DNA of 64,000 nt from Mesorhizobium sp. (GTDB lineage Bacteria; Pseudomonadota; Alphaproteobacteria; Rhizobiales; Rhizobiaceae). This document shows positions 42,563 through 51,462 of this stretch, piece after piece (position 1 is the first letter of the stretch; the number at the start of each line of letters is the position of its first letter). The notes beneath the pieces are model-generated. The model was not told the DNA's origin. It ran no database searches and was given only the letters and a program-made list of their open reading frames with translations. The stretch spans positions 62,001-126,000 of the forward strand of contig SAQG01000002.1 of assembly GCA_004020315.1 (NCBI GenBank). Direction: 5' to 3'. The position numbers were made by a program, and so were the translations under genes.

Positions 42563-43573
42563 TCATTCTTTCGGCGGCTCGGCGGGCACCGGGGCGCTGC
42601 CAAGCCCATTGAGGCTGCGCGCCCTGACGCGTGGCTTGAACGCCCGGCCCGGTTCCGGTGTGCGCCGCAGCACCGGGTGGACGATCGGCTCCTTCGCCTT
42701 GAAGGCATAAGCCTTGAGCAGCGCGAAATAGTTCGGATAGGCGTAGCCATTGTTCATCCGCAGCCACTCGTCACGGCGCTCGCGAAACAGCTTCGGCAGC
42801 CGGTACCAGGCCACCGTCGGGCTCTTGTGATGGACGAAATGCAGATTGTTGTTGAGGAACAGGAAGGACAGCGGCGAACGCTCGACGATCACCGTGCGTC
42901 CCTCCGGATGCTCCGACCATTGATGCTCGGCAAAGGTGCGAATCGAGATCAGCGACTGGCCGAGCCACACCGGCACCAGGATGTAGAGCCACAGCGGGAT
43001 GCCGAAGCCGAACTGCACGACCGGCAGCACCACGGCGAGGCCGATAGCGTGCAGCAGCCATGCCTTGCGAATCATCTTGTCGCCGGCGAGCACCTGCTTG
43101 GCATCGTCGATGAAGAAGCCGATGCACGACAGCCACGGGCCGAGAATGAGGCGGCCGATCATGGTGTTGTTGATCCTGAGCAGGAACTTCATCGCCGGCG
43201 GCAATTCGTCATGGTGCCACAGCGCCTTGTAGTAGCTTTCAGGATCGTCAAGCGGATCGGTCAGCCGTTCGTCGGCATGATGGCGCAGATGAATGGTCTT
43301 GAACCGACGGAACGGCCAGACGAGACCAATTGGCAGGAAGACGAAAGCTTCGTTGAGCTGGGCATTGCGGGTCGGATGGCCATGCAGAACTTCGTGCGCC
43401 AGCGAGGATTGCAGCGCGGCCATCAAGGCCAGCACGACGAGCGCCAGCAGCGGATAGGAAGGCCACAGGAACAGGCCGGCTGCAAGCCAGGTGCCGTAAC
43501 AGAAAAACGCGAGAAACACGGTCGGCCATTCGATGGCCGGTGCATTGCGTCGTCTGTTATTCATGCTCGTCAT
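42563..43573 (-). CDS. membrane fatty acid desaturase family protein (copy 1)
   Basis: Integral membrane di-iron enzyme of 336 residues with the three histidine boxes of the desaturase/hydroxylase superfamily: HEVLHGH (60-66), HLRHH (95-99) and HFVHH (about 247). Four or more hydrophobic helices surround them. Substrates in this family include fatty acyl chains, alkanes and carotenoids, and none can be assigned. The ATG at 43573 is used; M4 at 43564 is an alternative and both have weak ribosome sites. It is divergent from an XRE-type regulator gene, which may control it. A distant paralogue is encoded at 58545-59456. Confidence 0.85.
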   Translation of the reverse strand: MTSMNNRRRNAPAIEWPTVFLAFFCYGTWLAAGLFLWPSYPLLALVVLALMAALQSSLAHEVLHGHPTRNAQLNEAFVFLPIGLVWPFRRFKTIHLRHHADERLTDPLDDPESYYKALWHHDELPPAMKFLLRINNTMIGRLILGPWLSCIGFFIDDAKQVLAGDKMIRKAWLLHAIGLAVVLPVVQFGFGIPLWLYILVPVWLGQSLISIRTFAEHQWSEHPEGRTVIVERSPLSFLFLNNNLHFVHHKSPTVAWYRLPKLFRERRDEWLRMNNGYAYPNYFALLKAYAFKAKEPIVHPVLRRTPEPGRAFKPRVRARSLNGLGSAPVPAEPPKE

Positions 43574-43801
43574 GGATCGACCACTGCCCTTCCAGTCGCC
43601 GGAACCGTTTTGATTCCTGACAGCATTTTGTCAGGAGCATCGAGACGCCGCAACGCGATTAAGCGCACAAAATGTTGCGATTGCGCATTTTCAGCTGCAT
43701 ATGTTATCTATTGTGAACAAATCGGAGGATTCGTTTACGCCTAAAGTGCCGCTTTAGTGGATTCGGCGGAATTATTTCCTCCCAATGGCCGGAATGACGA
43801 C

Positions 43802-44644
43802 ATGGACAAACGCGACCTGTCGACGATCTTTCGGGAGCGCCTGAAAATGCTCCTGACAAGATCCGACTTGAACCAGTCCGCCTTCGCGACGGCGGTGGGC
43901 ATCGACCGCTCGGCGCTTTCGCAGCTTCTGTCCGGCGCCTCGACACGCCTTCCCCGCGCCGAAACGCTGCTCAACATTGCCGCCGAATTCAAAGTGTCGC
44001 TCGACTGGCTGCTCGGCCTCAGCCAGGACGAAGGCGTCACCGGTGAAATCCGCGAGAGCCTGGAGATCGAGGAAGCGCCTGACGGCTTCGACCGCACGCT
44101 GCTGGCCAGATGGCATGCCGAGGCCGCCGGGACGAAAATCCGTTACGTGCCAGCCGGTATTCCCGATCTTCTGCGCACCGAAGCGCTCGTCGACTACGAG
44201 GCCGGTATCGCCAACAAGAGCCGTGAGGCCCAGGCCGGCGAGACGCAGTACCGCATCGACTACAACCGGCGGCCTGAAACCGACATGGAAGTCTGCATGC
44301 CGCGCCACACGCTGGAGATCTTTGCGCGTGGGCTGGGCGTCTGGGACCGTTTCCCTGAGGCCGACCGCCACCAGCAGCTTCTCCACATGGCGACGCTGCT
44401 CGACGACCTTTATCCCACCTTCCGCCTGTTTCTCTATGACGGGCGGATGCGTTATTCGATCCCCTACACCATCTTTGGGCCATATCGCGCCGCCATCTAT
44501 GTCGGCGACATGTATCTGGTGCTGAACGCGACCCAGCCGGTCCGCACACTGACCAGCCATTTCGACAATCTGATCCGCGCCGCCGACATCAACGCGCATG
44601 AGGCTGCCAGCTTCACGCAAAGGCTGGCGGAGATGCGATTTTGA
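43802..44644 (+). CDS. XRE-family helix-turn-helix regulator
   Basis: Transcription factor of 280 residues with an N-terminal Cro/CI-type HTH (about 8-70: LNQSAFATAVGIDRSALSQL followed by LSGASTRLPRAETL). The C-terminal domain of about 200 residues is not assigned and could bind a ligand. The ATG at 43802 is preferred; the frame is also open from a GTG at 43757. It is divergent from the desaturase gene across a 228-bp AT-rich region that should hold both promoters. The homocysteine methyltransferase gene follows in the same direction, but an operator-like palindrome and a repeat lie between them, so they are probably separate units. Confidence 0.85.
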   Translation: MDKRDLSTIFRERLKMLLTRSDLNQSAFATAVGIDRSALSQLLSGASTRLPRAETLLNIAAEFKVSLDWLLGLSQDEGVTGEIRESLEIEEAPDGFDRTLLARWHAEAAGTKIRYVPAGIPDLLRTEALVDYEAGIANKSREAQAGETQYRIDYNRRPETDMEVCMPRHTLEIFARGLGVWDRFPEADRHQQLLHMATLLDDLYPTFRLFLYDGRMRYSIPYTIFGPYRAAIYVGDMYLVLNATQPVRTLTSHFDNLIRAADINAHEAASFTQRLAEMRF

Positions 44645-44675
44645 CGGCCTTCTTTCCCGCACCGACATTGACGTC

Positions 44676-44695
44676 ATATAAAGAGTTCTTTATAT
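44676..44695. promoter_or_regulatory. perfect 9-bp palindrome (candidate SahR-type operator)
   Basis: ATATAAAGA (44676-44684), spacer GT, TCTTTATAT (44687-44695). The same arms with the same 2-bp spacing occur at 61627-61646 before the MeTr gene. The form is typical of ArsR-family dimers. SahR, an ArsR-type regulator of the methionine cycle in Proteobacteria, is the best guess because it controls homocysteine methyltransferase genes. Confidence 0.65.
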
Positions 44696-44710
44696 CCTTA
44701 TCTCGACTAA

Positions 44711-44755
44711 GCAGGTTCCGCAAAAGTGCCTCGCGGTTTTGCGACGAGAACCTGC
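44711..44755 (+). repeat. palindromic repeat in the homocysteine methyltransferase leader
   Basis: GCAGGTTC-CGCAAAA (44711-44725) pairs with TTTTGCG-(ACGA)-GAACCTGC (44737-44755). The layout, with a four-base bulge on the right arm, is the same as in the repeat at 18052. It lies between the operator-like palindrome and the start codon, so it is probably transcribed as part of the leader. Confidence 0.75.
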
Positions 44756-44826
44756 GGCAATACAAAAACCTAAGCAGACGTAGCGGGAGCGAAGTCTGCT
44801 TGGAATTCCCGGAAGGCGTATTTCCA

Positions 44827-45843
44827 ATGACTAACCCAATTGACGCTTTGCTTGCCGAAAAGGGCGTTCTGCTCGCCGATGGCGCCACCGGTACCAATCT
44901 GTTCGCCATGGGGCTCGAGGCCGGCGAGGCTCCAGAGTTGCTGAACGAGACCGCTCCCGACACCATCACCAGCCTGCACCAGAACTTCGTCGATGCCGGC
45001 GCCGACATCATCCTCACCAATTCCTTCGGCGGGACCCGCCACCGGCTGAAGCTGCACCATGCGCAGGACCGCGTGTATATGCTGAACAAGCGCGCCGCCG
45101 AGATCGCCCGCGCTGTCGCCGACAGAGCCGGCCGCAAGGTCATCGTGGCGGGCTCGGTCGGCCCGACCGGCGAGTTGCTGGTGCCGCTCGGTGCCATGAC
45201 CTATGACGAGGCGGTCGAGGCCTTTGCCGAACAGATCGAGGGTCTGAAGGCCGGCGGCGCCGAAGTCGCCTGGATCGAGACCATGTCGGCGCCGGACGAA
45301 ATCCGCGCCGCCGCCGAAGCCGCCATCCGCGTCGGCCTGCCCTATACCTATACCGGCTCCTTCGACACCGCCGGGCGCACCATGATGGGGCTGTTGCCGA
45401 AGGACATCCACGGCGTTGCCGATGGACTGTCGCAGGCGCCGCTCGGTGTCGGCGCCAATTGCGGTGTCGGCGCCTCCGACATCCTCGCCTCGCTGCTCGA
45501 TATGACCGAGGCGAAGCCGGAGGCGACGGTGATCGTCAAGGGCAATTGCGGCATTCCGGAATTTCGCGGCGCCGAAATCCATTATTCCGGCACGCCCGAA
45601 CTGATGGCCGACTATGTCAGGCTCGCCGTCGATGCCGGCGCAAAGATCGTCGGTGGCTGCTGCGGCACCTCGTTCGCCCACCTCGCCGCCATGCGCAAGG
45701 CGCTCGATGCGCATACCAGGTCGGATCGCCCGACCGTCGAGAAAATCGTCGAGCGCATCGGCCCGATGCGCAACAAGCAGGCGACAGTCAACACCGTCGA
45801 GACCAGCGAAGCCCGCCGCGAGCGCCGGCGCAGCCGCGCCTGA
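44827..45843 (+). CDS. homocysteine S-methyltransferase family protein (betaine-homocysteine type)
   Basis: Zinc-dependent methyltransferase of 338 residues that makes methionine from homocysteine using betaine or a similar methyl donor. The three zinc-binding cysteines are present: C212 in GANCGVG and C278-C279 in VGGCCGT. The N-terminal DGATGTNLF motif is typical. The protein has no cobalamin domain, so it is not MetH. The ATG at 44827 follows GGAAGG; the long upstream frame crosses the leader repeat and is rejected. An operator-like palindrome at 44676-44695, shared with the folate methyltransferase gene at 61664, suggests regulation by the methionine cycle. Confidence 0.88.
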   Translation: MTNPIDALLAEKGVLLADGATGTNLFAMGLEAGEAPELLNETAPDTITSLHQNFVDAGADIILTNSFGGTRHRLKLHHAQDRVYMLNKRAAEIARAVADRAGRKVIVAGSVGPTGELLVPLGAMTYDEAVEAFAEQIEGLKAGGAEVAWIETMSAPDEIRAAAEAAIRVGLPYTYTGSFDTAGRTMMGLLPKDIHGVADGLSQAPLGVGANCGVGASDILASLLDMTEAKPEATVIVKGNCGIPEFRGAEIHYSGTPELMADYVRLAVDAGAKIVGGCCGTSFAHLAAMRKALDAHTRSDRPTVEKIVERIGPMRNKQATVNTVETSEARRERRRSRA

Positions 45844-45891
45844 CGCTTTTCGGCTACTCGTCACGATCGATGTCGGAATCGCAAAGTGATG

Positions 45892-45919
45892 AAAAGCCGG
45901 CAAGGTTTCCCTTGCCGGC
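45892..45919 (-). terminator. intrinsic terminator of the sigma/VWA operon
   Basis: A 10-bp stem, GCCGGCAAGG (45896-45905) with CCTTGCCGGC (45910-45919), around TTTC. On the minus strand it is followed by four T residues, so it ends the VWA transcript; it may also slow plus-strand transcription. Confidence 0.8.
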
Positions 45920-45980
45920 CTGCCTCAACCGCCCGTGGATCGCCCCTATCAGAACGATCTGAAGAAAACCGACCGTATCG

Positions 45981-48023
45981 CTACCGGTTACCGCCCAGCG
46001 CCGAGGCAAGGCGCACAAGCGAGAGGAACTCGGACCGGTACCCAAACGGGTCGGCTCCTCGGGCGGCAGTGGCAATCTCCACGATCTTGTCGTAGCCGAG
46101 CTTCGCGGTCGCATCCTCGTCGCGCAGCTTCTGGCCGAAGGCCGCGACGGCAACTGAAAAACGCTGGTCGGTGCTGGCCTGGTCGAAGCGAGCCACTTCG
46201 TTGGCTGATGTCACCCGCGTCGTGGTCAACTTCGAGGCATCCTCGTTCGGCAGCTTGTAGCGGATCTTCACGAAGGCATATTCGTCGGCGTTGGCGACGC
46301 CGCCATTGTTCACCGCAGCCTGGCCGTAGCGCAGCGGGTCGATCTGCTCGCCGCCGCCCTTCGGCGTGATCTCGTAGATCGCGGTGACCGAATGGCCGGA
46401 GCCGATCTCGCCGGCATCGACGCGGTCGTTGTTGAAGTCCTCGCGGTTCAAGGCGCGGGTCTCATAGCCGATCAGCCGGTATTCCGAGATTCTTTGCGGA
46501 TTGAACTCGACCTGGATCTTTACGTCCTTGGCGATGGTGAACAATGTCGAAGACGCATCCTCGACCAGTACCTTCTCCGCCTCGGCCAAGGTGTCGATGT
46601 AGGCGGCGGTGCCGTTGCCGTTCTGGGCGATGGTCTGCATCATCTGATCGTTCAGATTGCCACGGCCGAAACCGAACACCGACAGGAACACGCCGGTCTT
46701 GCGCTCCTTTTCGATCAACCGCTTCAGATCGTCGTCGTCGGTCTGGCCGACATTGAAGTCGCCGTCCGTGGCCAGCATCACCCGGTTGACCCCATCCTTG
46801 ACGAACGATTTCTGCGCCAGCCTGTAGGCTTCCTTGATGCCCGCTTCGCCGGCAGTGCTGCCGCCGGGCGTCAAAGTGTCGATGGCATTGAGGATCTTGT
46901 CCTTCTCCGAAACTTTCGTCGGCTCAAGCACAGTGCCAGCATCCCCCGCATAGGTGACGATCGAGACGGTGTCGTCGGGCCTCAGTTTGTTGACCAGAAG
47001 CCGGAAGGCCGATTGCAAGAGCGGCAGCTTGTCCTGCTCGTTCATCGAGCCCGACACGTCGATCAGGAACACCAGATTGGCCTTGGGCTGCTCGGCCGGC
47101 TTGACGTCGAAACCCTTGATGGCGACATGCATCAGCTTGGTGTGCTCGTTCCACGGCGCCGGCATGACGCTGACGGTCGAGTTGAACGGCGTCGAGGCAG
47201 CGTTCGGTCCTTTCCAGTCATAGGGGAAGTAGTTGATCATCTCCTCGACGCGGACCGTATCGGCCTGCGGCACAACACCTTCCCTGAGCGAACGCCGGAC
47301 GAACGAATAGGAGGCCGTGTCGACATCGATCGAAAAGGTCGAAACCGGAACTTCGAGCGCGGCGCGCACCGGGTTGCTTTTGAAGTCCTCGACGCGGTCG
47401 CGGTTTTGCTCCTGCGGCAGCATCTGGTCGGCCGGGGCAGGACGTTGCACCATCAGTTTGGATTCGGTTGTTGTGCCGGCCATACCATTGACCGCTGGGG
47501 CGCTTGCGCCACCGCCCTGCGCGAACTCGCCGCTCGGCACCGGCGAGGGCGCATTGCCGGTCAGCGCACCCTGCCTTGCCAGGCCGCCGGCGGCCGCCGA
47601 TTGTGGCTTCGGCGGCGATGCCGGCGCAAGCGCCTCGGCTGCGACGCGGTTTTCGGCGTCGGCATCGGCTTTCTTCCTAGCCACCGGTTTGTCGGCCAGC
47701 GTTTCGGTGATCTTCTCATCGCCACCGGAAGGGAACGGCTGCTCCTGCAGCATGTAGATGGTGGCATATCCTGCGATCGGCAGGGCGACGAGCCCGGCAA
47801 TGGCCGGCGTGGCGAAGAGTTTCTTTTGCATGATTTCGTTCCAGAGCCTTTGTGCTCGCTCTGTGAGACGAAGCCCTTTCGCCGATCCTTGGGCGGCAGG
47901 TGAAGTTTTTTCGTCCAGGTCGTAAGCCCGCATGGCGGCCTCGAAGGCACGCGCCTTCGCGTCGGCACCCGGTGCCGGTGCTGCGATGTCGCGCAGCCTG
48001 TTGAGTTCGTTGTCGTCGACCAT
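45981..48023 (-). CDS. membrane-anchored VWA-domain protein (YfbK-like)
   Basis: Protein of 680 residues. An N-terminal cytoplasmic segment of about 68 residues is followed by one transmembrane helix (about 70-92), a low-complexity Ala/Pro/Gly linker (about 110-210), a von Willebrand-associated N domain, and a VWA domain with a complete metal-ion site (D322, S324 and S326 in LIDVSGSMNEQ). A C-terminal YfbK-like region follows. The ATG at 48023 follows GGGGAAG, and the gene overlaps the ECF sigma gene end within a few bases. The short cytoplasmic N-terminus plus a membrane anchor next to a sigma factor would suit an anti-sigma role, which is inference. Confidence 0.88.
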   Translation of the reverse strand: MVDDNELNRLRDIAAPAPGADAKARAFEAAMRAYDLDEKTSPAAQGSAKGLRLTERAQRLWNEIMQKKLFATPAIAGLVALPIAGYATIYMLQEQPFPSGGDEKITETLADKPVARKKADADAENRVAAEALAPASPPKPQSAAAGGLARQGALTGNAPSPVPSGEFAQGGGASAPAVNGMAGTTTESKLMVQRPAPADQMLPQEQNRDRVEDFKSNPVRAALEVPVSTFSIDVDTASYSFVRRSLREGVVPQADTVRVEEMINYFPYDWKGPNAASTPFNSTVSVMPAPWNEHTKLMHVAIKGFDVKPAEQPKANLVFLIDVSGSMNEQDKLPLLQSAFRLLVNKLRPDDTVSIVTYAGDAGTVLEPTKVSEKDKILNAIDTLTPGGSTAGEAGIKEAYRLAQKSFVKDGVNRVMLATDGDFNVGQTDDDDLKRLIEKERKTGVFLSVFGFGRGNLNDQMMQTIAQNGNGTAAYIDTLAEAEKVLVEDASSTLFTIAKDVKIQVEFNPQRISEYRLIGYETRALNREDFNNDRVDAGEIGSGHSVTAIYEITPKGGGEQIDPLRYGQAAVNNGGVANADEYAFVKIRYKLPNEDASKLTTTRVTSANEVARFDQASTDQRFSVAVAAFGQKLRDEDATAKLGYDKIVEIATAARGADPFGYRSEFLSLVRLASALGGNR

Positions 48024-48025
48024 GA

Positions 48026-48670
48026 TCACACTTCCCCGGCTGAAAGCATGAGCGTCTTCAACCGTTTCTTCGCTTCATGGATGTGCCAGGAAACCGTCGT
48101 CTCCGAGATCGCCATCGCCTCGGCGGCGGCTGCGTGGCTCAGCCCTTCGCCATAGACCAGCAGCACCGCGTCGCGCTGCTTGCCCGGCAGCATCCGCACC
48201 GCCGCCCAAAGCGCCTCAGCCGGATCTTCGGGCTCGGCCGGAGCTTCTCCCGAGATCAGCTCATAAGCACCGTAGGCTTCGGTCTTGATCGTCTCGCGGA
48301 CGGTCTTGCGCATCATGTCGCGTGCCGCATTCAGCGTCATCGTGTAAAGCCAGGTGGTGAAGGCGCCGCTGCCATGATAGTCGCGGATCGCCCGGCCGAG
48401 CCGGACGCAGACTTCCTGGGCGATATCCTCGGCGTCGGCCTTTTTCCCGCACCAGCGATAGGCGGCGCGATAGACGAAATCATAGTGCCTTTCGAGCAAT
48501 GTGCCGAAAGCCCCCCTGTCTCCGCCCTTCGCCCGCCCGATCAGCTCGGCGTCGGAGGCTTCGCTTTCATCCAGCATCATCGCCATCATTTGCCTGTTGG
48601 ACGAAGGCCAATGGCGATTCCTTGGGGTGGTGGAAAGAAAAGACAAACCGCGTTCGAGGACACCAACCAT
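48026..48670 (-). CDS. ECF-type RNA polymerase sigma factor
   Basis: Extracytoplasmic-function sigma factor of up to 214 residues. Region 2 includes YDFVYRAAYRWCGKKADAED and IAQEVCVRLGRAI; region 4 includes LLVYGEGLSHAAAAEAMAIS followed by ETTVSWHIHEAKKRL. The start at 48670 has a strong AGGAG five bases upstream, giving a 27-residue extension before the usual N terminus. The alternative ATG at 48589 would give a 187-residue protein of classical length. It lies between a secreted HExxH-type protein gene (10 bp upstream) and the VWA gene. It presumably directs transcription of genes linked to envelope stress, including its own operon. Confidence 0.9.
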   Translation of the reverse strand: MVGVLERGLSFLSTTPRNRHWPSSNRQMMAMMLDESEASDAELIGRAKGGDRGAFGTLLERHYDFVYRAAYRWCGKKADAEDIAQEVCVRLGRAIRDYHGSGAFTTWLYTMTLNAARDMMRKTVRETIKTEAYGAYELISGEAPAEPEDPAEALWAAVRMLPGKQRDAVLLVYGEGLSHAAAAEAMAISETTVSWHIHEAKKRLKTLMLSAGEV

Positions 48671-48679
48671 GGGTGCTCC

Positions 48680-49774
48680 TCACTCTCCGGGACAGACCAG
48701 GCGCACGGTGACCGTGTGCTTGCCGCTGACCGACATGCCGCCCTGTGTCACGATCTTGGCAAACGGCATCGTGCTGACATCTTGCGAGATGTCCGCCTCG
48801 CTCTCAAAGCGTTCCGCTGCAAACACCTCGCCGCTGCCGACTTCGCCTTGAGGACGCATCGACATGCCGTAGCCGCCCATGCAGCGAAGCTTTACGTCAC
48901 CGGGTCTGCCTGTCGACTTGCTCTTGAGGTTCATAACAAAGCCATCCGTATCCAGAGCCATATCGATGTCATCGTTGAGTTGCCCGCTCGATTTGCACGT
49001 CATGCCGCCTATCTTCGCGTTCTTGATCTTGCCGGATTGTTTGCCCTTTCCGTTCACCGTCCAACTGTCCGACCCGGGCGAGCTCTTTCCCTCCATCTCG
49101 ATCGACGGCATCACAAAGGAATAGGTGACATCGAACTGTGGACCCTTGATGCGGGGTTCCATCTTCGCTTCCACGGTGATTGTCCCCTCATCCACGATGC
49201 GCTTGAGCTGCGCCCGCATGGCGTTGGCCTGCTCCCGATAGCGTTCGGCTTCTTCGGCGGCGATCTGACTGGGCAACCTGTCCCAATAGACCGCAGCGGT
49301 TTCCCTTGCGCATCTCTCCCTGTGCGCGGCCTCGTGAGCCAGCGTGATGTCGGCGATTTCCTTGCACTGCGAGCCGGCGCGCAGTGCCTCGAGATCGGCC
49401 GGCTTCTGCTCGCAGCTGCCAAACTTCATGTCCACGGTCAAAGGACCCGAGTAGCCGTAGGCCGGGTTGTGAGGAAGCTTGAACGTGCGCATGAGGTCGG
49501 CGCGCGCTCTGGACGATCGGTCCTGAATGTTAACATCCGAATCGGGATGGGTCGGGTTCTTGTGCGCCTCGATCAGCGGATCCTCGACCGCCTTGAGCTT
49601 CGCCGCCATATCGGCGAAGAACATCGCTTCATACTCGGCGTTCTTCAGTTCTTCCTGAACGCTGCGCAGGTTCCGGCAGGAACATTTTGTTTGATCGGCG
49701 GAGGCTGGCAGGACCATGGCGCCGGTCAACAGGCAAAAGCCTAGAACCTTGCTCGTGAGAGAAACCCGCATCAT
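48680..49774 (-). CDS. secreted protein with HExxH motif, unknown function
   Basis: Exported protein of 364 residues with a signal peptide (about 1-26, ending PASA) and early cysteines (CSC at 31-33). It contains a zincin-like motif H147-E148-A-A-H151 in LAHEAAHRERC, in a region that could be a metallopeptidase-like domain but lacks other recognised signatures. The C-terminal half looks like repeated beta structure with a conserved Lys/Gly-rich segment. I do not recognise a named family. It is the first gene of a three-gene operon with an ECF sigma factor and a VWA protein. Its HExxH motif may be structural, because the third ligand is unclear. Confidence 0.7.
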   Translation of the reverse strand: MMRVSLTSKVLGFCLLTGAMVLPASADQTKCSCRNLRSVQEELKNAEYEAMFFADMAAKLKAVEDPLIEAHKNPTHPDSDVNIQDRSSRARADLMRTFKLPHNPAYGYSGPLTVDMKFGSCEQKPADLEALRAGSQCKEIADITLAHEAAHRERCARETAAVYWDRLPSQIAAEEAERYREQANAMRAQLKRIVDEGTITVEAKMEPRIKGPQFDVTYSFVMPSIEMEGKSSPGSDSWTVNGKGKQSGKIKNAKIGGMTCKSSGQLNDDIDMALDTDGFVMNLKSKSTGRPGDVKLRCMGGYGMSMRPQGEVGSGEVFAAERFESEADISQDVSTMPFAKIVTQGGMSVSGKHTVTVRLVCPGE

Positions 49775-49848
49775 GCCCCCCGATCAAACGACTGCCGCCG
49801 GTATTCAGGAGCTATGTTTCGAGACTATGTCGCCGGTTTCCGGCGAGC

Positions 49849-50580
49849 CTAGCCCAACGTTTCATTGAACAGCGTTGCCAATCGCTTCCAGTGGCGCTCG
49901 GCGCCGGTTGCATCGAAGGCGCTGTGGTCCGGCACGCACCAGCCATGCGCCATGCCGGCATAGTTCTCGATGACATGGTCGACCTCAGCCCCGCGCAACG
50001 CTTCGGCCAGCCGCGCCGACTGTTCGGGTGGGAAGCTCCGGTCCACACCAGCCGTGCCGACATAGACCCGCGCCTTGATCGACGCAGCCTTCCGGTGCGG
50101 GCTGTCGGCGGCATCGCTCGCCAGATTGCCGCCATGGAAACTGGCCGCGGCAACGATGCGACCGGGATAGGTCGCCGCGGCGTTCAGCGCCCGCGCTCCG
50201 CCCATGCAATAGCCGACGGTGCCGACCGGTCCGGTCACGCCTTCGGCTTCGAGCGCATCGAGGAAAGCGCCGCTGTCGCGGATGGTCATGTCCTGCGTCG
50301 TGCCGCTGAGGAGACCCGTGATGACAGCTTTGCGCTGCTCGTCGCTGAATGCGGTCTTGGCCTCGAAAGCGCCGTAGGGCGCGTTGCGATAGAAAAGGTC
50401 CGGGACCAATACCGCGTAATTGTCGCCTGCAAGCCGTTCCGCCATTTGGTCGAGCGCCGGCCGCGGGCCAAAAGCGTCCATATACAGGATGATAGCCGCC
50501 TTGGCCGGGGCTGCCGAGCGGAACAGCCCGGCTTTTACCAAGCCGTCGCTGGTTTTGATCTGAATGTCCCGCTTCGCCAT
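49849..50580 (-). CDS. dienelactone hydrolase family protein
   Basis: Alpha/beta hydrolase of 243 residues in the dienelactone hydrolase family, usually cytoplasmic. The nucleophile is C125 in GYCMGGARAL rather than serine, as in true dienelactone hydrolases. Asp is likely D180 in VDRSF and the histidine H212 in MAHGWCVPD. The ATG at 50580 has AAAGGAG six bases upstream; the open frame to 50847 is a shadow. Members hydrolyse dienelactones from chloroaromatic degradation or other small esters. No aromatic degradation genes are near, so the physiological substrate is unknown. Confidence 0.88.
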   Translation of the reverse strand: MAKRDIQIKTSDGLVKAGLFRSAAPAKAAIILYMDAFGPRPALDQMAERLAGDNYAVLVPDLFYRNAPYGAFEAKTAFSDEQRKAVITGLLSGTTQDMTIRDSGAFLDALEAEGVTGPVGTVGYCMGGARALNAAATYPGRIVAAASFHGGNLASDAADSPHRKAASIKARVYVGTAGVDRSFPPEQSARLAEALRGAEVDHVIENYAGMAHGWCVPDHSAFDATGAERHWKRLATLFNETLG

Positions 50581-50656
50581 CACCCACTCCTTTGAGTTGT
50601 CGTGCGATACATATCCACGCAGGCCGTCTGGGCAAGTCGTAATGAGGCAGCCGCAA

Positions 50657-51355
50657 TCAAGGTTTCGTGCTGCTTTTGGCGGTGCTACCGACTCGCGAAC
50701 GCGGCCATGTGGAAGGCCTGAACCTGTGGCGGATAGCGGTAGCCCACGCCATAGGGCAGGCGTTGCGGTCGAGACAGCCGCCTGTTCGGCAAGGCGCGCC
50801 GTTTTGCCCGCGCACATATGCCAGACATGTTTCATGCGCGAAACCATTCGCAGAATACGCGTCGACCGGACAGGTTTTCAGGCAGGGTTTTTCCAGACAT
50901 GTATCGCAAAGGTGAATCACGTTGCGGGGTTCTGGAAGCGCAATCTCGTCCTCGAACAGCAGCGCGCCGCGATAGGCGTGCCAAAGCCCGTATTGCGGAT
51001 GCATGAGGATGCCGAGCGGCGACGGCCGCAAACCCTCCGCCCGCATCGCCCATTGCTGGAACGGCAGATACGGTCTGTCGGACGGAGACACGGCACGCGC
51101 GCCGAAGTCGTTCGCCACTGCGCCCATCACATCGCGAGACCATGTATCGAGCGGATCGGCAATAGTTTGCGATTGGCCTTGCCGCCAGCGCAGGAAATGC
51201 GGCCATGGCGCGGCGCCCGCCTGCCCCACCAGCAGCACGGATCTGGCGGCAGCGCCAGAGAGACCGGAGGGTGTTTCCTCTCCGCCTGCAAAATTGAAGC
51301 CGCCGCGAATGATGAGACCGTATGCGGAAAGCGCTGCCGCGATGGTTTCGACCAT
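50657..51355 (-). CDS. Fe-S protein, distantly QueG-like
   Basis: Protein of 232 residues with two four-cysteine clusters: C150, C153, C158 and C162 (CDTCLEKPCLKTCP), then C177, C189, C194 and C200. This pattern suits two [4Fe-4S] clusters, as in epoxyqueuosine reductase QueG, but the protein is much shorter than QueG and lacks the visible cobalamin-binding region and HEAT repeats. The start may be the ATG at 51355 or a GTG near 51373. A role in electron transfer is likely; a link to the corrinoid genes next to it is possible. It lies 77 bp upstream of the hydrolase gene on the same strand. Confidence 0.65.
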   Translation of the reverse strand: MVETIAAALSAYGLIIRGGFNFAGGEETPSGLSGAAARSVLLVGQAGAAPWPHFLRWRQGQSQTIADPLDTWSRDVMGAVANDFGARAVSPSDRPYLPFQQWAMRAEGLRPSPLGILMHPQYGLWHAYRGALLFEDEIALPEPRNVIHLCDTCLEKPCLKTCPVDAYSANGFAHETCLAYVRGQNGAPCRTGGCLDRNACPMAWATAIRHRFRPSTWPRSRVGSTAKSSTKP

Positions 51356-51462
51356 GCTGCGCGCAGGGGTCACGCCTTCCTGTCCGGGTCGGAGAAGGCG
51401 CTCCGCCAGACTTCCTTGTGGATGATGTTGGCGACTTTAGCCCCGCCTGACTCGGGCTCCTT

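Noticed and set aside
46392..47903. 503-residue plus-strand frame opposite the VWA gene
   Set aside because: High-GC antisense shadow; the minus-strand VWA protein has clear domains.
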